From CAWHXG01 sp963833235 (GTDB lineage Bacteria; Pseudomonadota; Alphaproteobacteria; Rhodobacterales; Rhodobacteraceae), in the NCBI GenBank assembly GCA_963833235.1, contig CAWHXG010000004.1, forward strand, positions 322,325 through 386,324: DNA of 64,000 bases, read 5' to 3'. Every line of letters begins with the position of its first letter. Positions within the stretch are counted from its first letter, which is position 1. Below the pieces are notes generated by a model. It saw nothing but the letters and a program-made list of their open reading frames with translations, ran no database searches and had not been told where the DNA came from. Shown one piece after another: positions 1-9,025 of the stretch. Position numbers and translations under genes: made by a program.

Positions 1-20
1 GACCAGAGCGAGGAGCCGTG

Positions 21-1253
21 ATGCCGCATTCCCTGCCTGACACCTCTGCCGAGGTCTTCCGCGGCAGCTTCACCCAGCAGGAAGCGATCCCCGAGGCGGG
101 CCTTGCAGCGGCAGAGCGCGTCCTGCGCTCTGGCCGGCTGCACCGCTACAACCTTGCGCCCGGCGAGCCGGGGGAGACCGGGCTGCTGGAGGCCGAATTC
201 GCGGCGGCGATGGCGGCGCGCTACTGCCTTGCCGTCGCCTCCGGCGGGGCGGCGCTGGCGCTGGCGCTGCGGGCGGCGGGCGTGGGGCCGGGCGACGCGG
301 TTCTGACCAACGCGTTCACGCTGGCGCCGGTGCCGGGGGCCATCGCCGGGATCGGCGCGCGCGCGGTGTTTCTGGAGGCGACCGAAGAGCTGACGCTGGA
401 TCTGGAGGATCTGGAGGGCAAGGCCGGGGCGTCGGGCGCCCGCGTGCTGCTGCTTAGCCACATGCGCGGGCATGTTTGCGACATGGACCGGCTGATGGCG
501 ATCTGCGAAGCGGCGGGCCTCGCGGTGATCGAGGATTGCGCCCATACGATGGGGGCGCGCTGGCGCGGCACGCTTTCGGGGCGGCACGGGATCGCGGGGT
601 GCTATTCCACCCAGACCTACAAGCACCTGAACTCCGGCGAGGGCGGGCTGATCGTATGCGACGATGCGGGCCTTATGGCGCGGGCCACGGTGCTCTCCGG
701 GGCCTACATGATGCACGGACGCCATCCGGCGGGGCCGGAGGCCGCGGCCTATGAGGGTCTGGGCGCCGGGCTGCCGAACCTCTCGGCGCGGATGGACCAT
801 CTGCGCGCGGCGATCCTGCGGCCGCAGGTCCCGCTGCTGGCGGCGCGCTGCGCGGCCTGGACGGCGCGTTACCGCGTGGTCGAGGCCGGCCTGCGGGGCG
901 TTCCCGGGCTGGTTCTGATCGAGCGGCCGGCGGCGGAGGATTTCGTGGGCTCGTCCTTCCAGTTCCGCGTGCCCGGCTGGGCGGGCGCGCGGATCGAAGG
1001 GCTGGTCGCCGCCTGCGCCGCCCGGGGCGTGGAGCTGAAATGGTTCGGCGCGGCGGCGCCTTCGGGCTTCACCTCGCGCTACAGCCACTGGACCTATGCC
1101 GACCCGCCGGTGCTGCCGCGCACCGATGCGGTTCTGGCCGGGCTGCTCGACATGCGGCTGCCGCTGACCTTCAGCCCGGAGGATTGCGCCTGCATCGCGC
1201 GGATCGTGGCCGGCGAGGTGCGGGTCGCCAGCGCCCTTGCGGCGGCGCAATAG
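21..1253 (+). CDS. DegT/DnrJ/EryC1/StrS-family PLP aminotransferase
   Basis: Probably a PLP-dependent aminotransferase of the sugar-aminotransferase (DegT/AHBA synthase) fold, 410 aa. The Schiff-base lysine is best assigned to K201 in STQTYKHLNSGEGG, and the ring-nitrogen aspartate to D172 in VIEDCAHTMGA; a glycine-rich phosphate loop (AVASGGAALALAL) lies near residue 71. The ATG at 21 is preferred over the GTG at 18 because AGGAG at 11-15 then has a 5-base spacing. No sugar-nucleotide or antibiotic genes are nearby, so the substrate is unknown. The gene sits 58 bases ahead of the isovaleryl-CoA dehydrogenase start, which may be coincidental. The family is clear and the specific function is not. 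Confidence 0.8.
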   Translation: MPHSLPDTSAEVFRGSFTQQEAIPEAGLAAAERVLRSGRLHRYNLAPGEPGETGLLEAEFAAAMAARYCLAVASGGAALALALRAAGVGPGDAVLTNAFTLAPVPGAIAGIGARAVFLEATEELTLDLEDLEGKAGASGARVLLLSHMRGHVCDMDRLMAICEAAGLAVIEDCAHTMGARWRGTLSGRHGIAGCYSTQTYKHLNSGEGGLIVCDDAGLMARATVLSGAYMMHGRHPAGPEAAAYEGLGAGLPNLSARMDHLRAAILRPQVPLLAARCAAWTARYRVVEAGLRGVPGLVLIERPAAEDFVGSSFQFRVPGWAGARIEGLVAACAARGVELKWFGAAAPSGFTSRYSHWTYADPPVLPRTDAVLAGLLDMRLPLTFSPEDCACIARIVAGEVRVASALAAAQ

Positions 1254-1311
1254 CCGGGCCATCGTGGGCACGTCCGGCGCGCTCGCCGGGCCTCGGGGGA
1301 GGAGCACCGGC

Positions 1312-2475
1312 ATGTTCACCGGCACCATGGCGTTCGACGAGGACGAGGAGCTGACCGCGCTGCGCGAGACCGTCCATCGCTGGGCGCAGGAGCGCGTGAA
1401 GCCGATGGCCGCCGAGATCGACCGCGCCAACGTCTTTCCGACCGAGCTCTGGCGCGAGATGGGCGATCTGGGCCTTCTGGGCATCACCGTGCCCGAGGAA
1501 TACGGCGGCGCCGGCATGGGATACCTCGACCACACGGTCGCGGTGGAGGAGATCGCGCGGGCCAGCGCCAGCGTGAGCCTGAGCTACGGCGCGCATTCGA
1601 ACCTTTGCGTCAACCAGATCAAGCTGAACGGGACCGACGACCAGAAGGCGCGCTACCTGCCGAAGCTGGTGAGCGGCGAGCATGTGGGCGCGCTGGCCAT
1701 GTCGGAGGCGGGGGCGGGCAGCGACGTGGTGGGCATGAAGCTGCGCGCCGAGAAGCGCAACGACCGGTACATCCTGAACGGCACGAAGTACTGGATCACC
1801 AACGGGCCTGATGCCCAGACGCTGGTGGTCTACGCCAAGACCGACCCCGATGCCGGGTCGAAGGGGATCACCGCGTTTCTGGTCGAGCGCGACATGACGG
1901 GCTTCAGCGCCAGCGCGCATTTCGACAAGCTCGGCATGCGCGGCTCCAACACCGCGGAGCTGGTCTTCGACGACGTGGAGGTACCGTTCGAGAACGTGCT
2001 GGGCGAGGAGGGGCGCGGCGTGCGGGTGCTGATGTCGGGCCTGGACTACGAGCGCGTGGTTCTGGCGGGCATCGGCGTGGGGATCATCGCGGCCTGCCTC
2101 GACGAGGTCATGCCGTATCTGGCGGAGCGCCGGCAGTTCGGCCAGCGGATCGGGGATTTCCAGCTGATGCAGGGCAAGATCGCCGACATGTACACCGCGC
2201 TGATGACGGCGCGGGCCTATGTCTATTCGGTCGCGCGGGCGTGCGACGCGGGCCGGGTGACGCGGGCGGATGCGGCGGCCTGCGTGCTTTATTCCAGCGA
2301 GGAGGCGATGAAGCAGGCGCATCAGTCGGTGCAGGCGATGGGCGGCGCGGGCTTCATGAACGACGTGCCCGTGAGCCGGCTCTTCCGCGATGCCAAGCTG
2401 ATGGAGATCGGGGCCGGCACCAGCGAGATCCGGCGGATGCTGGTCGGCCGCGAGTTGATGGCGGCGATGGGCTGA
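1312..2475 (+). CDS. ivd: Isovaleryl-CoA dehydrogenase
   Basis: FAD-dependent acyl-CoA dehydrogenase that oxidises isovaleryl-CoA to 3-methylcrotonyl-CoA in leucine breakdown, passing electrons to ETF. It is 387 aa, the normal length. The FAD/substrate signatures AMSEAGAGSDVVGMKL and the C-terminal QAMGGAGFMNDVPVSRLFRDAK are present, and the Glu in SGLDYERVVLAG is at the catalytic-base position typical of isovaleryl-CoA dehydrogenases. The start at 1312 (MFTGTMAFDEDEE) has a strong Shine-Dalgarno GGGGGAGGAG seven bases upstream; the reading frame is open further upstream but that part is not conserved. Downstream MCC, HMG-CoA lyase and hydratase genes confirm the pathway. Confidence 0.93.
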   Translation: MFTGTMAFDEDEELTALRETVHRWAQERVKPMAAEIDRANVFPTELWREMGDLGLLGITVPEEYGGAGMGYLDHTVAVEEIARASASVSLSYGAHSNLCVNQIKLNGTDDQKARYLPKLVSGEHVGALAMSEAGAGSDVVGMKLRAEKRNDRYILNGTKYWITNGPDAQTLVVYAKTDPDAGSKGITAFLVERDMTGFSASAHFDKLGMRGSNTAELVFDDVEVPFENVLGEEGRGVRVLMSGLDYERVVLAGIGVGIIAACLDEVMPYLAERRQFGQRIGDFQLMQGKIADMYTALMTARAYVYSVARACDAGRVTRADAAACVLYSSEEAMKQAHQSVQAMGGAGFMNDVPVSRLFRDAKLMEIGAGTSEIRRMLVGRELMAAMG

Positions 2476-2900
2476 TGGAGCACGAGGGCAGCGGGCTGGA
2501 CGGGCTTCTGGGCGACGCGAGCGAGGGCATCCTGCATTCCGAGATGTCGGGCATCGTGCACGGGCTGGAATGGGTGGCCGCGGGGGTCGATGTGCTGTCG
2601 ATCCTGGTGATCCTGATCGGCGCCGTCCGTTTCGTGATCGGCGTGGCCCGGGCGGAGCTTTCGCGGGAGGGCGCGCACCGGGTCCAGGGGCTGAACCGGT
2701 ACCGGATGGAGCTGGGGCGGTACATCCTGGCCGGGCTCGAGCTGCTGATCGTGAGCGACATCATCCACACCGCGCTGAGCCTGGCGTTGGCGGATCTTTT
2801 GTTCCTGGGCCTGCTGGTGATCATCCGCTCGGCGATCAGCTTCTTCCTCGACCGGGAGATCCGGGAGATCCGGGAAGAGATGGAGCGGGAGGCCCCATGA
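2475..2900 (+). CDS. DUF1622 family membrane protein
   Basis: A 141-aa protein with about three hydrophobic segments (around residues 34-56, 84-100 and 104-122) and a charged C-terminal tail rich in Arg and Glu. The ELGRYILAGLELLIVSDIIHT stretch is typical of the DUF1622 family, whose function is unknown. Its ATG overlaps the stop of ivd by one base, so it is translationally coupled to the leucine cluster, but nothing in the sequence links it to catabolism. Confidence 0.75.
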   Translation: MEHEGSGLDGLLGDASEGILHSEMSGIVHGLEWVAAGVDVLSILVILIGAVRFVIGVARAELSREGAHRVQGLNRYRMELGRYILAGLELLIVSDIIHTALSLALADLLFLGLLVIIRSAISFFLDREIREIREEMEREAP

Positions 2901-3388
2901 GGATGGCGGTGCTCGCGGCGGGGCTGCTGGCGGCCAGGGCGGCCACCGCCGGAGAGTTGGGGGTCGATGCGGGGGTCGTGCGCGCCTGCCTCGCAAGCGT
3001 GCCGGCGGGGGAGGTGGCGATCGGCTGCCTCGGCCACGCGGCCGATGCCTGCCGGGCGCGGCCGGGCGGCCAGACGACGCCGGGCATCGCGGGATGCATC
3101 GCCGCCGAGACCGCCGCCTGGGACGATCTGCTCAACGAGGCGTACCGTGCCACGCGCGATGACCTGACCGCGCAGGACCGGGCGGACGGCGCGCCAGCCG
3201 TGCCGCGGGCGCCGGCGCTTCTGGCGGCGCAGCGCGCCTGGTTGGCCTTTCGCGATGCGGAATGCGACCTGAGCTATGCGCGCTGGCAGGACGGCACGAT
3301 CCGCAGCATTGTCGGGGCGAACTGCCGGATGGTCATGACCGCGGAGCGGACGGTGGCGCTGCGCGACATGCGGGGGGAGGGGCGATGA
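2897..3388 (+). CDS. Secreted LprI-like (DUF1311) protein
   Basis: A 163-aa exported protein. It has a short signal peptide (MRMAVLAAGLLAARAATAGE) followed by a Cys-rich region and a C-terminal DUF1311/LprI motif: AQRAWLAFRDAECDLSYARW and GANCRMVMTAERT. Some family members are lysozyme inhibitors, but for this protein that is only inference. It overlaps DUF1622 upstream (ATGA) and the flavodoxin-like gene downstream (ATGA), which makes a tight run of small genes between ivd and mccB. Six cysteines in the mature part suggest disulfides in the periplasm. Confidence 0.7.
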   Translation: MRMAVLAAGLLAARAATAGELGVDAGVVRACLASVPAGEVAIGCLGHAADACRARPGGQTTPGIAGCIAAETAAWDDLLNEAYRATRDDLTAQDRADGAPAVPRAPALLAAQRAWLAFRDAECDLSYARWQDGTIRSIVGANCRMVMTAERTVALRDMRGEGR

Positions 3389-4163
3389 CCGGTTCCGAGA
3401 CCACGACCCTTTCCTCCCGGCAGCAGGCGCTCTGCGATGACAGCCCCCATGACTTCACCGGGCTGCGGGCGATGCTGTTTAACACCACGCTGAAGCTGGT
3501 TCCCGAGGAAAGCCATACCAAGCTGCTGCTGAACGCCGTCGCTCAGATGATGGAGAAGAACGGCGTCGAAGTGGAGCACGTGCATCTGGCCAGCGCGGGG
3601 GTGCCCGCCGGCGTGCAGCCCGACATGACCCAGCACGGCCACGCGTCCGACGGCTGGCCGGCCATCTGGGAGCGGGTGCGAGACGCGGATATCCTGGTGA
3701 TCGGAACGCCGCTCTGGCTGGGCGAGGAGAGCAGCGTCTGCCGAGTGCTGATCGAGCGACTCTATGCCATGTCGGGCGTCCTGAACGACCGGGGGCAGTC
3801 GGTCTACTACGGCAAGGTGGGGGGCTGCGTGGTGACCGGCAACGAGGACGGGATCAAGCATGCCGCGATGACCATCGCCTTTGCACTCAACCATCTGGGG
3901 CTCACCATTCCGCCGCAGGCCGATTGCGGCTGGATCGGAGAGGCGGGGCCGGGCCCCTCCTACGGCGACGACGACGGGGCCGGAGGGCGCGTGGGCTTCG
4001 AAAACGAGTTCACACAGCGCAACGCGACGATCATGATCTGGAACCCGATGCACATGGCGCAGATGCTGAAGGGGCCGGCGGCCTGCCGAACCACGGCGAC
4101 GACCGCCGGGCCTGGAAGGCCGGCGCCCGGTTCGACGTCGCGAACCTGGAGCACGTGACATGA
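3385..4163 (+). CDS. Flavodoxin-like NAD(P)H-dependent oxidoreductase, one frameshift
   Basis: Flavodoxin-fold protein, about 258 aa after correction. The N-terminal half reads MLFNTTLKLVPEESHTKLLL, and DADILVIGTPLWLGEESS is the usual FMN-phosphate/ring loop region, so an FMN-binding oxidoreductase is likely. The natural C-terminus (GAGGLPNHGDDRRAWKAGAR..., ending LEHVT) lies one frame away: a G appears to be missing from the run at about 4068-4075. With that corrected the gene stops at 4163 and overlaps the EcsC gene by ATGA, exactly like its neighbours. The uncorrected frame stops at 4158 with an unrelated tail. The physiological substrate is unknown. Confidence 0.7.
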
Positions 4164-5014
4164 GTGGCCCTGCGAAGGGCATGCCCGGCGGCCGCGATCT
4201 GGCCGATCCGACCGTGCGCGACGTGGTGGGCGAGGCGCTCAACAGCCAGCGCGCCTTCGAGGAGCAGCGCGCGACGCTGCTTGGCCGGGGGGCGGAGGCC
4301 GTCTCGGGCCCGTTCGGGCGGCTGCTTTCGGCGCTGATCTCGGCGAAGACGCTGAAGGCGGTGCTGGACGCGGCCGACGGCGCCGCGGGGCTGACCCTGC
4401 CGGCCAGCCTGACCCGCCACGACCGCGGGGACCTCGCGGCCTGCGAGGGCGCGGCGCTCGACATCCAGCGATGGGCGCAGGGGATGAGCGCGGCGACGGG
4501 CGGTGCGGCTGGCCTTTTCGGCGCGGCCGGCCTGGCGGCGGACATCCCCACCACCATCGGCCTCGCGGCGCGCACCGTGCGGGCGACGGCGGTGGCCTAC
4601 GGATTCGAGGCTGACGTTGCCGAGGAGAAGGCCTTTCGGCTGATGGTGCTGGAGGTCGCGACCCTGCAGGCAGGCGACCGGCGGCGCGACGCCATCGGCC
4701 GGCTGAAGCGGGCCGCGGCGGTGCTGAGCTCGCCACAGGGGCGCTATGCCACCGAGATCGCCGGCGACTGGGTGAGCGAGAAGGTGGTGGACCGGATCGC
4801 CCGGCAGCTTGGCGTTTCGCTGGCCGGGCGCAAGGCGGGGCAGATCGCGCCGCTGGTCGGCGGGGTCGTGGCGGCGGCGGTCAACGCGAGCTTTCAGGCC
4901 GACGTCGCCCGCGCGGCGCGGTTCGCCTATCGCGAGCGCTGGCTGTCCGCGCAGCGGCTGCTGCCGGCGCCCGCCGGTACGATCCCGCCGGCCGGAGGGC
5001 CGCGCCATGGCTGA
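4160..5014 (+). CDS. EcsC family protein
   Basis: A 284-aa protein of the EcsC family, named after a Bacillus gene next to an ABC transporter; the biochemical role is not known. It is alanine-rich and mostly helical, with hydrophobic stretches GAAGLFGAAGLAADIPTTIG (around residue 117) and IAPLVGGVVAAAVNASF typical of the family. It overlaps the preceding gene (ATGA) and the mccB start by 8 bases, so it belongs to the same transcription unit. Its place inside a leucine operon is not explained by any known function. Confidence 0.72.
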   Translation: MSGPAKGMPGGRDLADPTVRDVVGEALNSQRAFEEQRATLLGRGAEAVSGPFGRLLSALISAKTLKAVLDAADGAAGLTLPASLTRHDRGDLAACEGAALDIQRWAQGMSAATGGAAGLFGAAGLAADIPTTIGLAARTVRATAVAYGFEADVAEEKAFRLMVLEVATLQAGDRRRDAIGRLKRAAAVLSSPQGRYATEIAGDWVSEKVVDRIARQLGVSLAGRKAGQIAPLVGGVVAAAVNASFQADVARAARFAYRERWLSAQRLLPAPAGTIPPAGGPRHG

Positions 5015-6599
5015 TGGCGATGCGGCGCCGGCGCCGGCAGGCAACAGACAGGGGCATCTGAGCGCCCTTGCCGAGGTAGCGGCGGCTGCGGCCGCCGCCG
5101 CCGCGGGCGGAGGGGAGGCCGCCCGCGCGCGCCATGCGTCCCGCGGCAAGATGCTGCCGCGGGACCGCGTGGCCGGCCTGCTCGACCCGGGCTCGCCGTT
5201 CCTCGAGGTCGGGGCAACCGCCGGGCACGGGCTCTACGACGGCGCCTGCCCTGGCGGCGGGGCCATCGCGGGCGTCGGTCTGTGCCAGGGCCGCGAGGTG
5301 ATGGTGGTGGCCAACGACGCCACGGTGAAGGGCGGCACGTACTACCCGATCACGGTGAAGAAGCACCTGCGCGCCCAAGAGATCGCCGAGCAATGCCACC
5401 TGCCGTGCGTCTATCTGGTGGACAGCGGCGGGGCGAACCTGCCGATGCAGGACGAGGTCTTTCCCGACCGCGACCATTTTGGCCGGATCTTCTACAACCA
5501 GGCGCGGATGAGCGCGAAGGGGATCGCGCAGATCGCGGTGGTGATGGGATCCTGCACGGCGGGCGGGGCCTATGTGCCGGCGATGTCGGACGTGAGCATC
5601 ATCGTGCGGGATCAGGGCACGATCTTCCTAGCCGGGCCGCCGCTGGTGAAGGCGGCGACCGGCGAGGAGGTGAGCGTCGAGGACCTTGGCGGCGGCGACG
5701 TGCACACCAGGCTGTCGGGCGTGGCCGACTATCTGGCGGAGGACGATGCCCATGCCCTGGCGCTCGCGCGGCGCGCCGTCGCGGGGCTGAACCGGCCGGA
5801 ACCCGCGCGACTACAATGGCTTGCGCCGGAGCCGCCGGCGGAGGACCCGGACGGGCTGCTGGACCTGGTGCCGACCGATCTGCGGCTGCCCTACGACATC
5901 CGGGGGGTGATCCGGCGGGTGGTGGACGGGTCGCGGCTGGACGAGTTCAAGGCGCGGTTCGGGGAGACCCTGGTCACCGGGTTCGCCCATATCGAGGGCT
6001 GTCCGGTGGGGATCGTGGCCAACAACGGGGTGCTCTTTTCGGAGAGCGCGCAGAAGGGGGCGCACTTCATCGAGCTGTGCGCTTCACGCCGTATCCCGCT
6101 GGTTTTCCTGCAGAACATCACCGGCTTCATGGTCGGGCGGAAGTACGAGAACGAGGGCATCGCGCGGCACGGGGCCAAGATGGTGACCGCGGTCGCCTGC
6201 GCGGCCGTGCCGAAGGTCACGCTGGTCGTCGGAGGGTCCTTCGGGGCCGGAAATTATGGCATGGCGGGAAGGGCTTACGGGACGAACTTCATGTGGTCGT
6301 GGCCGGCCAGCCGGATCTCGGTCATGGGCGGGGCGCAGGCCGCCGGCGTTCTGGCCAGCGTGCGTCGCGCCGGCATCGAGGCCAAGGGCGGCAGCTGGAG
6401 CGCCGAGGAGGAAACCGCGTTCAAACAGCCGGTTACGGAGCAGTTCTCACGTCAGTCCCATCCGCTCTATGCGTCCGCGCGGCTTTGGGACGACGGGATC
6501 ATCGACCCGCGGGACAGTCGCGCGGTGCTGGCGCTGAGCCTGCGCGCGGCGCTGAACGCCCCGGTGGAGGAGACGCGGTTCGGCGTCTTCCGGATGTGA
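5007..6599 (+). CDS. mccB: Methylcrotonyl-CoA carboxylase, beta (carboxyltransferase) subunit
   Basis: Carboxyltransferase half of MCC. It moves the carboxyl group from carboxybiotin on the alpha subunit to 3-methylcrotonyl-CoA, giving 3-methylglutaconyl-CoA. It is 530 aa, normal for the family. Visible family marks are SRGKMLPRDRVAGLLDPGSP near the N-terminus, MGSCTAGGAYVPAMSD (acyl-CoA site), and FLQNITGFMVGRKYENEGIA plus GGSFGAGNYGMAGRAY in the C-terminal crotonase-like domain (biotin site). The N-terminus has an unusual poly-alanine stretch at about residues 23-32. The partner alpha subunit follows after one ASCH gene. Confidence 0.95.
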   Translation: MADGDAAPAPAGNRQGHLSALAEVAAAAAAAAAGGGEAARARHASRGKMLPRDRVAGLLDPGSPFLEVGATAGHGLYDGACPGGGAIAGVGLCQGREVMVVANDATVKGGTYYPITVKKHLRAQEIAEQCHLPCVYLVDSGGANLPMQDEVFPDRDHFGRIFYNQARMSAKGIAQIAVVMGSCTAGGAYVPAMSDVSIIVRDQGTIFLAGPPLVKAATGEEVSVEDLGGGDVHTRLSGVADYLAEDDAHALALARRAVAGLNRPEPARLQWLAPEPPAEDPDGLLDLVPTDLRLPYDIRGVIRRVVDGSRLDEFKARFGETLVTGFAHIEGCPVGIVANNGVLFSESAQKGAHFIELCASRRIPLVFLQNITGFMVGRKYENEGIARHGAKMVTAVACAAVPKVTLVVGGSFGAGNYGMAGRAYGTNFMWSWPASRISVMGGAQAAGVLASVRRAGIEAKGGSWSAEEETAFKQPVTEQFSRQSHPLYASARLWDDGIIDPRDSRAVLALSLRAALNAPVEETRFGVFRM

Positions 6600-6666
6600 T
6601 TTTCACGTGTCGGCAAACGGTCGGCTTTCGGTCGGCATTCCGTCGGACCCCTGCGCGCGGTGCGTT

Positions 6667-7083
6667 ATGACCTTGGAAGAGGCCCGCGCCGCCTATCCGG
6701 GCGCCGAGACCTTCACCTTCGGCGACAGCCGGGCTCTTTGCGACGACCTGCTGGCCCGGGTCCGCGCCGGCGCCAAGACGGCCACCTGCGGGGCGTTGCG
6801 CGACTTCGGCCCCGGTCGTGAGCCGATGCCGCGGCCCGGCCGGCGCGACATCGCGCTGGATTGGGAGGGCCGCCCGGCGCTGGTGATCGAGACGTTGGAG
6901 GTGACCGAGCGGCGCTTCGACGCGGTCGACCACGCCTTTGCGCTGGCGGAGGGCGAGGACGATAGCCTGGAGGGCTGGCGCATGGGCCATCGGCGGTATT
7001 TCGGGCGCAACGGCGGCTGGAGCGAGGGCATGATGCTGGTCTGCGAGCGGTTCCGGATGGTGGCGGATCTGGCCGATGTTTGA
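6667..7083 (+). CDS. ASCH domain protein
   Basis: A 138-aa protein with an ASCH domain, a PUA-like fold thought to bind RNA or nucleotides. The characteristic GAKTATCGAL motif (a GxKTAT-type signature) is at about residues 36-45, and the C-terminal half carries MGHRRYFGRNGGWSEGMMLVCERF. The start at 6667 (MTLEEARAAYPGAETFTFGD) fits the family better than the upstream GTG at 6607, although no strong Shine-Dalgarno is visible. It overlaps the mccA start by 8 bases, so its translation is coupled to the carboxylase. Its role in leucine breakdown, if any, is unknown. Confidence 0.75.
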   Translation: MTLEEARAAYPGAETFTFGDSRALCDDLLARVRAGAKTATCGALRDFGPGREPMPRPGRRDIALDWEGRPALVIETLEVTERRFDAVDHAFALAEGEDDSLEGWRMGHRRYFGRNGGWSEGMMLVCERFRMVADLADV

Positions 7084-9025
7084 CCGCATCCTGATCGCCA
7101 ATCGCGGCGAGATCGCGGCCCGCATCATCCGCACGGCCCGCGCCATGGGGATCGAGACGGTGGCGGTGCATTCCGATGCCGATGCGCACGCGCTGCACGT
7201 GGAGATGGCCGACCGCGCGGTGAGCCTCGGCGGCACCCGCCCGGCCGAAAGCTACCTGCGCGGCGACGCGGTGATCGCGGCGGCGCTGAAGACGGGCGCG
7301 CAGGCGATCCATCCGGGCTACGGCTTTCTGAGCGAGAACGCGGAGTTCGTGGCGGCGGTCGAGGCGGCGGGGCTAACCTTCATCGGGCCCTCGGCGGCCG
7401 CGATCCGCGCGATGGGGCTGAAGGACGCCGCCAAGGCGCGGATGGAGGCGGCGGGCGTGCCGGTGGTGCCCGGCTATCACGGCGCGGACCAGGCCGACGT
7501 GCGGCTGGCGCAGGAGGCGGCCGGCATCGGCTGGCCGGTGCTGATAAAGGCGGTGGCGGGCGGCGGCGGCAAGGGGATGCGGCGCGTCGACGCCGAGGCC
7601 GATTTTGGCGAGGCGCTGGCCAGCGCCCGGGCGGAGGCGAAGGGCGCCTTTGGCAACGACGCGGTGCTGGTGGAGAAGTTCGTGGCCACGCCGCGGCATA
7701 TCGAGGTGCAGGTCTTCGGCGACGGCACTCGCGCGGTGCATCTCTTCGAGCGGGATTGCTCGCTGCAGCGGCGCCACCAGAAGGTGATCGAAGAGGCCCC
7801 GGCGCCGGGCATGACGCCCGCGATGCGCGCCGAGATGGGCGCCGCGGCGGTGCGCGCGGCCGAGGCCATCGGCTATGCCGGCGCGGGCACGGTGGAGTTC
7901 ATTGTGGACGCGAGCGAGGGGCTGCGCGCCGACCGGTTCTATTTCATGGAGATGAACACGCGGCTGCAGGTGGAGCATCCGGTGACGGAGGCGATCACCG
8001 GCGTCGATCTGGTGGAGTGGCAGCTGCGCGTGGCGGCGGGCGAGGGGCTGCCCTGCGCGCAGGAGGATCTGGCCATCGCGGGCCACGCCTTCGAGGCGCG
8101 GCTCTATGCGGAGGACGCGGCGGCGGGGTTCCTGCCGGCCACCGGCACGCTGACGCATCTGGCGTTCCCGCCGGGCGTGCGGGCCGATGCCGGGGTGCGG
8201 GCCGGCGACGAGGTATCGCCCTGGTACGACCCGATGATCGCCAAGGTGATCGTGCACGGGGGCGACCGGGCGGCGGCGCTGGCGGCTTTGCGGCGGGGGC
8301 TGAGTGGCGTGGAGGTGGCCGGCTGCGTGACCAATCTGGGCTTCCTGCGGGCGCTGGCGGCGCATGAAGGCTTTGCGGCCGGCGACGTGGATACCGGCCT
8401 GATCGACCGTGACCGGGCGGCGCTGGTGGCGGCGCCCGAGGTGGCGCCGCTCGACCGGGCGCTGGCGGCCCTGGGCGCGCTGGGCCTGGCGGAGGCGGGC
8501 GGGCCGATGCAGGGATTTCACCTCTGGGCGCCGTTGCGGCGGCAGGCGGTCCTGCTGCCGCCCGGCGGCGGCGATGCGGTGGAGCTTTGGGTGACGAGCC
8601 TCGGCGCCGGGCGCTTCACGGTGGAGCACGGGGGGGCGATGCTGGAGCTGGCGCGGGCCGGGCCGGGGCGGTGGCGTGCCGGGGGCCGCGGTTTCGCCGC
8701 GACGGTGACGGCGCTGCCGGGGGCGGTGCTGGTGCATCGCGACGCGGCGCTGGTGTGGGGGGTCGTCGACCCGCTCGACCGCGAGGCGGAGGCGGGCGCG
8801 GGGGCCGACGTGGTTCTGGCGCCGATGCCGGGGCTGGTGACCCGGATGCTGGCGCGGCCCGGCGCGGAGGTGCGCGCCGGAGAGCGGCTGGCGGTGCTGG
8901 AGGCGATGAAGATGGAGCATGCGCTGACAGCGGGGCGCGACGGCGTGGTGGCGGAGGTTCTGGTGGCGGAGGGCGCGCAGGTGGCCGCCGGCGCGGCGCT
9001 GGTGCGGCTGGAGGCGGAGGCATGA
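7076..9025 (+). CDS. mccA: Methylcrotonyl-CoA carboxylase, alpha (biotin carboxylase/carrier) subunit
   Basis: ATP-dependent biotin carboxylase fused to a biotin carrier domain, 649 aa. It starts FDRILIANRGEIAARIIRTA, carries the glycine loop VAGGGGKGMRRV and EMNTRLQVEHPVTE in the biotin carboxylase core, and ends with the carrier motif VLEAMKMEH, where K612 is the biotinylated lysine. Its subunit partner mccB lies just upstream. It needs a biotin ligase; birA is in the same window at 34159. The HMG-CoA lyase start overlaps its stop (ATGA). Confidence 0.95.
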   Translation: MFDRILIANRGEIAARIIRTARAMGIETVAVHSDADAHALHVEMADRAVSLGGTRPAESYLRGDAVIAAALKTGAQAIHPGYGFLSENAEFVAAVEAAGLTFIGPSAAAIRAMGLKDAAKARMEAAGVPVVPGYHGADQADVRLAQEAAGIGWPVLIKAVAGGGGKGMRRVDAEADFGEALASARAEAKGAFGNDAVLVEKFVATPRHIEVQVFGDGTRAVHLFERDCSLQRRHQKVIEEAPAPGMTPAMRAEMGAAAVRAAEAIGYAGAGTVEFIVDASEGLRADRFYFMEMNTRLQVEHPVTEAITGVDLVEWQLRVAAGEGLPCAQEDLAIAGHAFEARLYAEDAAAGFLPATGTLTHLAFPPGVRADAGVRAGDEVSPWYDPMIAKVIVHGGDRAAALAALRRGLSGVEVAGCVTNLGFLRALAAHEGFAAGDVDTGLIDRDRAALVAAPEVAPLDRALAALGALGLAEAGGPMQGFHLWAPLRRQAVLLPPGGGDAVELWVTSLGAGRFTVEHGGAMLELARAGPGRWRAGGRGFAATVTALPGAVLVHRDAALVWGVVDPLDREAEAGAGADVVLAPMPGLVTRMLARPGAEVRAGERLAVLEAMKMEHALTAGRDGVVAEVLVAEGAQVAAGAALVRLEAEA

